This document shows positions 21,294 through 25,245 of a DNA stretch of 25,245 nucleotides, piece after piece. Below the pieces are notes generated by a model that made no database searches, was not told the DNA's origin, and saw only the letters and a program-made list of their open reading frames with translations. Origin of the DNA: Bacillota bacterium (GTDB lineage: Bacteria; Bacillota; Clostridia; Christensenellales; UMGS416); contig JAEYYW010000105.1 in NCBI GenBank assembly GCA_023428265.1, forward strand, positions 1-25,245, given 5' to 3'. The stretch's first letter is position 1. Each line of letters begins with the position of its first letter. The position numbers and the translations under genes are program-made.

Positions 21294-21992
21294 TTATCGG
21301 TTTCTCAACAAATTGACTTCCTCTTCCGTCAGCTCCCGCCAGTCTCCTGGCTGCAAGCCCTCATCCAGCACAAGGGGCCCCATGCTCTTGCGGTGCAGCT
21401 TCACCACGATTTTGCCCCGTGCCTCAAACATGCGCTTGACCTGGTGAAACTTCCCCTCGGTGAGCGCCACCTCGGCCCGGTTGCCCTCCAGGATCGTGAG
21501 CCGCGCTGGCTTGCTGGTGAAATCACCCAGGTCAATGCCCGCAGCAAAGGCTTCCACGTCGGCAGAATCGGCAGCGATGTCCAGATCCGCCTCATACACC
21601 TTTTCCACATGCTTTTTCGGCGCCAGCAGGTCATGGGCCAGCACGCCGTCGTCGGTGAGCAGCATCAGGCCTGTGGTGTCGCGGTCCAGCCGCCCGGCGG
21701 GGAAAAGCTCCCGCTCGGCATAAGCCCCCTCCAACAGGTCCAGCACGGTGTCGTGCCAGCGGTCGCCGGTGGCGGAGATCACGCCCTCCGGCTTGTTGAG
21801 CATGATGTAGACATGTTCGCGGTAAAGCACCGCCTCGCCGTTCACCTCAACGCGCTGCGTTTCCGGGTTCACCTGTGTGGCCTGGTCGCGCACTTCCGCA
21901 CCGTCCACCGTCACCTGACCCTGGCGCATCAGCTTGCGCACCTCGTTGCGGCTGCCGAAGCCGCAGAAGCTCAACAGTTTATCAAGCCTCAT
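21294..21992 (-). CDS. RsuA-family rRNA pseudouridine synthase
   Basis: A 232-aa cytosolic enzyme. It has an N-terminal S4 RNA-binding domain (1-60, MRLDKLLSFCGFGSRNEVRKLMRQGQV) and a catalytic domain with GRLDRDTTGLMLLTDDG, Asp103 being the expected catalytic residue. This arrangement is typical for RsuA (16S U516) and RluB/E/F; the short C-terminus favours RsuA, but the target base cannot be proven. The ATG overlaps the topB stop by 4 bp (ATGA), so it is translated from the topB mRNA. Confidence 0.92.
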   Translation of the reverse strand: MRLDKLLSFCGFGSRNEVRKLMRQGQVTVDGAEVRDQATQVNPETQRVEVNGEAVLYREHVYIMLNKPEGVISATGDRWHDTVLDLLEGAYAERELFPAGRLDRDTTGLMLLTDDGVLAHDLLAPKKHVEKVYEADLDIAADSADVEAFAAGIDLGDFTSKPARLTILEGNRAEVALTEGKFHQVKRMFEARGKIVVKLHRKSMGPLVLDEGLQPGDWRELTEEEVNLLRNR

Positions 21993-24295
21993 TTGCCTTC
22001 GCCGCCTGTCTTCTTTTTGGCAGTGGATGCCTTTTTGGTAGTAGTTGCCTTCTTGGCGGTGGTTGCCGTCTTTTTGGCGGCTGGCTTGCGAGCCTTCGCC
22101 TTCGGCTCCGGTTCTGCGGCGGCTGCCGCTTCATCCAGGGCCTTTGCCGCAGGCGCCGCGCCGCCGTGGGGCAGCCACTCCACCCAGGGGGCCTTCTTCA
22201 CAAGCTGCAGCGTGCCGGTGTGGCCCACCAGCGGCTTGCCTTCCAGCAGCTTCTTGGCCAGGTTCACATCAATCTCCGGCCCGCCGGTTTTGCTGGCCGC
22301 GTCTTTCCAGATGCTGAACTTGCACCCGGCCCGCCAGCGGCTGCAATAGAAGGTCTTGGAGTTTTCATACAGATAGCTGTTGCACACCGGGCAGTTGCCG
22401 ACGGGCTCCTTGGGCCCGGCGGGGGCCTTGCGCTTTTCCTCCGGGAAGCTGGCGCTCTCCACCTTGGTTTTGGAGGCGGCCACGATTTTTCTCACAAACT
22501 GCCGGATTTCCTCCATGAAATCCTGCGGGTCCCTTTCACCGCGGCCGATCTCGGCCAGTTCCTTTTCCCAGCGGCCGGTCATCTCGGGGCTTGCCAGCTC
22601 GCCCAGCAGCACCTCCACTAGCGCGATGCCCTTGGGTGTGGGGGCCAGCAGGCGGCCTGTGCGCCGCACATAGCGCACATAAATGAGCCGCTCGATGATG
22701 GCTGCCCGTGTGGCCGGCGTGCCAAGGCCGCTGTCTCTCATCTGCTCTTTGAGCTCTTCGTCTTCAATGAGCCGGCCGGCATTTTCCATCGCGGAGAGCA
22801 GTGATGCTTCCGTGTAGCGCGAGGGCGGCGTGGTCTGCTTTTCTTCGATCTTTGCAGCCTTCACTTTCCCGCTGTCGCCCTGGGCCAGCGCGGGCAGGTC
22901 TGTATATTCCTCTTCCCTGGTCTTGGCGCGGCTCTTTTTCTTGGGAGCATCCGTCTCTGCGGCGGCCCCGGTTGTTTCATACACCGCCTGCCAGCCGGGC
23001 ACGAGCACATTTTTGCCCTTGGTTAAGAAGGGCTGGCCTTCGGCCCTGGTGGTCACTGTGAGAAACTCCACTTCCTGATCGGGGAAGAAAATGGCGATGA
23101 AGCGCCGGGCGATGCGGTCAAAGAGTTTGGCCTCATCATCATCCAGCTGAATTTTTCCGAGCTCCTTGCCGGTGGGGATGATCGCGTGGTGGTCAGACAC
23201 ATGGGCGTCGTTGATCACGCGGCCAAACAGGTTGCGCTCGCTTGTGAGCGCAACCTTCACATGCTCTTCCCATTGCGGCAGATCTAGCTTTGCCAGCCTG
23301 CTCTTCAGCGTTTTGTAAAGGTCGCGGCTCAGATACCGGCTGTCGGTGCGGGGATAGGTGATGAGCTTGCGCTTTTCATACAGCGCCTGCGCCACTTCCA
23401 GCGTTTTGGAGGCAGGCCAGCCAAAAGTGCGGTTGGCGTCTCGCTGCAGCTCTGTCAGGTCATACAGCTGCGGCGGCTTGAAGCTCTTCTGCTCCTTCTC
23501 GATGGATTCCACGGCATAGGGCTTGCCCTTCAGCTCTTCGGCAAACTTCTGCGCCCACTCCTGCTTTTCCTTTGGTATGCGGCTGGGCCGGTCTTCGCCG
23601 GATTCGTCAAACCACCGGCCCTTAAAGCCGTTGAAGGTGGCCCAGAGCTCCTGATACTGCTCCGGCACGAAATTCTGGATCTCCCGCTCGCGCTTGACCA
23701 TGATGGCCAGCGTGGGCGATTGCACGCGGCCCACGGAGAGCAGCCGGTCATACTGCAGCGTGTAGCCACGGCTGCCGTTCATGCCCACCAGCCAGTCGGC
23801 TTCCGCCCTGCAGCGGGCCGATTGATAAAGATTGTCGTATTCGCTGCCCGGCTTGAGGCTCGCAAACCCCTCGCGGATGGCCTCATCGGTCATGGAGCTG
23901 ATCCACAGCCGCTGGAAGGGCTTGTCGCACCCGGCCATATGATAGATATAACGGAAAATCAGCTCGCCCTCGCGGCCCGAGTCGGTCGCGCACACGATGT
24001 CGCTCACTTCCGGCAGGTTCATCAGGCGCTTCACCGTGCCAAACTGCTCACGGGTGCGGCCCACCACCTTCAGCTTCATTTCCTGGGGCAGGATGGGCAG
24101 CGTGTCAAAGCTCCAGTTTTTCAGAGCTTCGTCCATTTCCTCCGGCGAGCAAAGGGTGACCAGGTGGCCGATGGCCCATGTGATGATATATCCTTCGCCT
24201 TCGATGTAACCTTTTTTTCTGTCCCGGCAGCCCAGCACCCTTGCGATATCGGTGCCCACCGACGGTTTTTCTGCCACGATCAGCGTTCTTGGCAT
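21989..24295 (-). CDS. topB: DNA topoisomerase III (type IA)
   Basis: A 768-aa type IA topoisomerase that passes single strands to decatenate or relax DNA. The Toprim domain has AEKPSVGTDIARVLG (Glu9) and ATDSGREGELIFR (103-115). The catalytic tyrosine is Tyr314 in ITYPRTDSRYLS. Near the C-terminus are one four-cysteine zinc ribbon (Cys635, 638, 651, 658) and a Lys/Ala/Thr-rich tail (about 715-768, PAAKKTATTAKKATTTKK), likely a disordered DNA-binding extension. ATG 24295 is chosen because GGAGGAA sits just upstream; an in-frame TTG at 24307 overlaps the ribosome site. No conjugative or plasmid genes are nearby, so a chromosomal housekeeping role is likely. Confidence 0.97.
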   Translation of the reverse strand: MPRTLIVAEKPSVGTDIARVLGCRDRKKGYIEGEGYIITWAIGHLVTLCSPEEMDEALKNWSFDTLPILPQEMKLKVVGRTREQFGTVKRLMNLPEVSDIVCATDSGREGELIFRYIYHMAGCDKPFQRLWISSMTDEAIREGFASLKPGSEYDNLYQSARCRAEADWLVGMNGSRGYTLQYDRLLSVGRVQSPTLAIMVKREREIQNFVPEQYQELWATFNGFKGRWFDESGEDRPSRIPKEKQEWAQKFAEELKGKPYAVESIEKEQKSFKPPQLYDLTELQRDANRTFGWPASKTLEVAQALYEKRKLITYPRTDSRYLSRDLYKTLKSRLAKLDLPQWEEHVKVALTSERNLFGRVINDAHVSDHHAIIPTGKELGKIQLDDDEAKLFDRIARRFIAIFFPDQEVEFLTVTTRAEGQPFLTKGKNVLVPGWQAVYETTGAAAETDAPKKKSRAKTREEEYTDLPALAQGDSGKVKAAKIEEKQTTPPSRYTEASLLSAMENAGRLIEDEELKEQMRDSGLGTPATRAAIIERLIYVRYVRRTGRLLAPTPKGIALVEVLLGELASPEMTGRWEKELAEIGRGERDPQDFMEEIRQFVRKIVAASKTKVESASFPEEKRKAPAGPKEPVGNCPVCNSYLYENSKTFYCSRWRAGCKFSIWKDAASKTGGPEIDVNLAKKLLEGKPLVGHTGTLQLVKKAPWVEWLPHGGAAPAAKALDEAAAAAEPEPKAKARKPAAKKTATTAKKATTTKKASTAKKKTGGEGK

Positions 24296-24308
24296 TTGTT
24301 CCTCCAAA

Positions 24309-24324
24309 ACGCCGTCCCCGGCGT
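24309..24324 (-). other. Small hairpin in the topB 5' leader
   Basis: ACGCCG and CGGCGT form a 6-bp stem with a 4-nt loop, ending 4 bp from the GGAGG ribosome site. It may modulate topB translation, but the size is within what chance gives in GC-rich DNA. Confidence 0.25.
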
Positions 24325-24336
24325 AAGTGATTCCAT

Positions 24337-24364
24337 ATTATAACACAATGCTCCGGCCGGTCAA
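24337..24364 (-). promoter_or_regulatory. Sigma-A-type promoter of topB-rsuA
   Basis: Minus-strand TTGACC (24364-24359) and a perfect TATAAT (24342-24337) are separated by 16 bp. The -35 box lies in an arm of an inverted repeat, CAACAAC (24362-24368) and GTTGTTG (24394-24400), shared with the divergent promoter. Confidence 0.65.
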
Positions 24365-24397
24365 CAACAGGGGGCCGGCGAAGATGGGCGGTAGTTG

Positions 24398-24426
24398 TTG
24401 AAAAAGAGAGATGGAGGGATTATAGT
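24398..24426 (+). promoter_or_regulatory. Sigma-A-type promoter of the phosphotransferase gene
   Basis: TTGAAA (24398-24403) and TATAGT (24421-24426) with a 17-bp spacer, about 50 bp before the ATG at 24479. It is divergent from the topB promoter, with 33 bp between the -35 boxes. Confidence 0.6.
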
Positions 24427-24478
24427 AATATGCAGAACGATGAGAGCGTAACGTGCAGCCGTTCATCAGGAGCGAAAC

Positions 24479-25245
24479 ATGGCGTATCAGCCGGGGCACA
24501 TGAGATTGCTGGCCCGGGGCGGGCAAGCCGATATCTATGAGGTGGATGAGCACAAAGTCCTCCGCATGCTCCGCAACGCAAATGACGAGAAGGCATTGAA
24601 GGCCGAGCAGGCTATCATGGCATTGCTTTCGGACCGCGGGGTCGGGGTGCCTGCTGTGTATGAGTATGTCACCGTCAACGGCTTGCCGGGGTTGGTGATG
24701 CAGCGGCTAAAGGGGCCGTCGATGCTTCAGCTGATGATGCAAAAGCCGCTGGGCGCGGCCTCGTTTGCCCGTGACTTTGCACGGCTTCACCATGATGTGT
24801 TGAAACAACCCGCCGTCGTTGGCTTGATGGAGATCAAAGACCGGGTAAATTACCTGATTGATCAGAGCCCATTGCTTGATGAGCAGGACCGTCGCTTTGT
24901 GCGCAGCCAGCTGGCAGAACTACCGACAGGTGACCGGCTGATGCACGGGGATTTTCATCCTGGCAACATCCTGACCGAAGGCGGCAAGCACTATATCATC
25001 GACTGGTTTGGGGCAGCCAAGGGGCACTATGTTTCCGATATTGCCCACACCTACGCGCTTCTGGCTGACAAGCCGCGTATCCCCGGAGAAAACGCGCTTA
25101 AGCACTGGTTTGTCAGGGCTTTTGCCAGGCGGTTTGCCGGCAAGTATCTGCGGGAAATCCGCAGGAGCACCGGCTTTTCCATGGAGGAGTTCGGCAGATG
25201 GCTCGCGGTGCGGGCGGCGGAGCGGACGGTGTATGGACAGCCGTC
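24479..25245 (+). CDS. Aminoglycoside/choline-type phosphotransferase (APH fold), partial
   Basis: The first 255 codons are in the window and no stop is reached, so the gene continues past the right edge. The protein has a small N-lobe with LLARGGQADIYEV (10-22), a Gly-rich ATP loop. The catalytic loop is HGDFHPGNIL (156-165, with base Asp158 and Asn163), and IDWFGA (174-179) holds the metal-binding Asp175. These are the marks of the APH/choline-kinase family. The family includes antibiotic kinases, sugar kinases and many proteins of unknown substrate, so resistance should not be assumed. AGGAG lies six bases upstream of ATG. It has its own promoter. Confidence 0.88.
   Translation, partial: MAYQPGHMRLLARGGQADIYEVDEHKVLRMLRNANDEKALKAEQAIMALLSDRGVGVPAVYEYVTVNGLPGLVMQRLKGPSMLQLMMQKPLGAASFARDFARLHHDVLKQPAVVGLMEIKDRVNYLIDQSPLLDEQDRRFVRSQLAELPTGDRLMHGDFHPGNILTEGGKHYIIDWFGAAKGHYVSDIAHTYALLADKPRIPGENALKHWFVRAFARRFAGKYLREIRRSTGFSMEEFGRWLAVRAAERTVYGQP

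Noticed and set aside
24479..25245. Antibiotic-resistance kinase
   Set aside because: The APH fold is clear, but the family is broad and nothing in the sequence or context indicates aminoglycosides or macrolides as substrate.

Overview
The window looks like chromosomal DNA from an endospore-forming, anaerobic, GC-rich member of the Firmicutes, most likely class Clostridia. Sporulation genes place it there: spoIIAA-spoIIAB-sigF, spoVAC-spoVAD-spoVAE, gerW and a DUF2953/YtfI-type gene. Anaerobe genes agree: a flavodiiron protein and an [FeFe]-hydrogenase-like protein. The genus cannot be read from this sequence. No rRNA, tRNA, CRISPR array or intact insertion sequence was found.

Layout. 1-381: non-coding repeat cluster with five copies of a GC-rich palindrome, two sets of which form a near-perfect 160-bp-period direct repeat. 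384-4038 (minus): amidohydrolase and a class A penicillin-binding protein. 4200-5159 (plus): DUF2953/YtfI-like gene and gerW, closed by a strong terminator. 5328-8906 (plus): flavodiiron protein, NRAMP Mn/Fe transporter and a thioredoxin-reductase-like flavoprotein, each largely with its own promoter signals. 8981-10965 (minus): lipoprotein with a phosphodiester glycosidase domain and an HD phosphohydrolase. 11092-12357 (plus): divergent [FeFe]-hydrogenase-like protein.

12360-14116 is visibly more A+T-rich than its surroundings and looks acquired. It holds a Xre-type regulator and an ImmA/IrrE-type metallopeptidase behind a perfect 31-bp palindrome, a possible 51-aa ORF, a promoter-plus-terminator pair on the minus strand that predicts an orphan RNA of about 100 nt, and a YjzC-like small protein.

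14331-15907 (plus): the sigma-F operon, which switches on forespore transcription. 15911-17326 (minus): membrane protein with a zinc ribbon. 17519-19513 (plus): spoVA operon for dipicolinate uptake, headed by an unrecognised 56-aa membrane protein and a promoter resembling the sigma-G consensus. 19578-20586 (minus): msrA-msrB. 20751-21233 (plus): MntR/DtxR-type regulator. 21294-24295 (minus): topB and an RsuA-type pseudouridine synthase with an ATGA overlap. 24479-end (plus): APH/choline-kinase-fold phosphotransferase, cut by the window edge.

Two functional themes recur. One is sporulation and germination (gerW, spoIIA-sigF, spoVA). The other is oxygen, peroxide and metal stress in an anaerobe: the flavodiiron protein removes O2 or NO, the NRAMP transporter imports Mn/Fe under a likely MntR-type regulator, MsrA/B repair oxidised methionine, and the TrxR-like enzyme could supply reductant.
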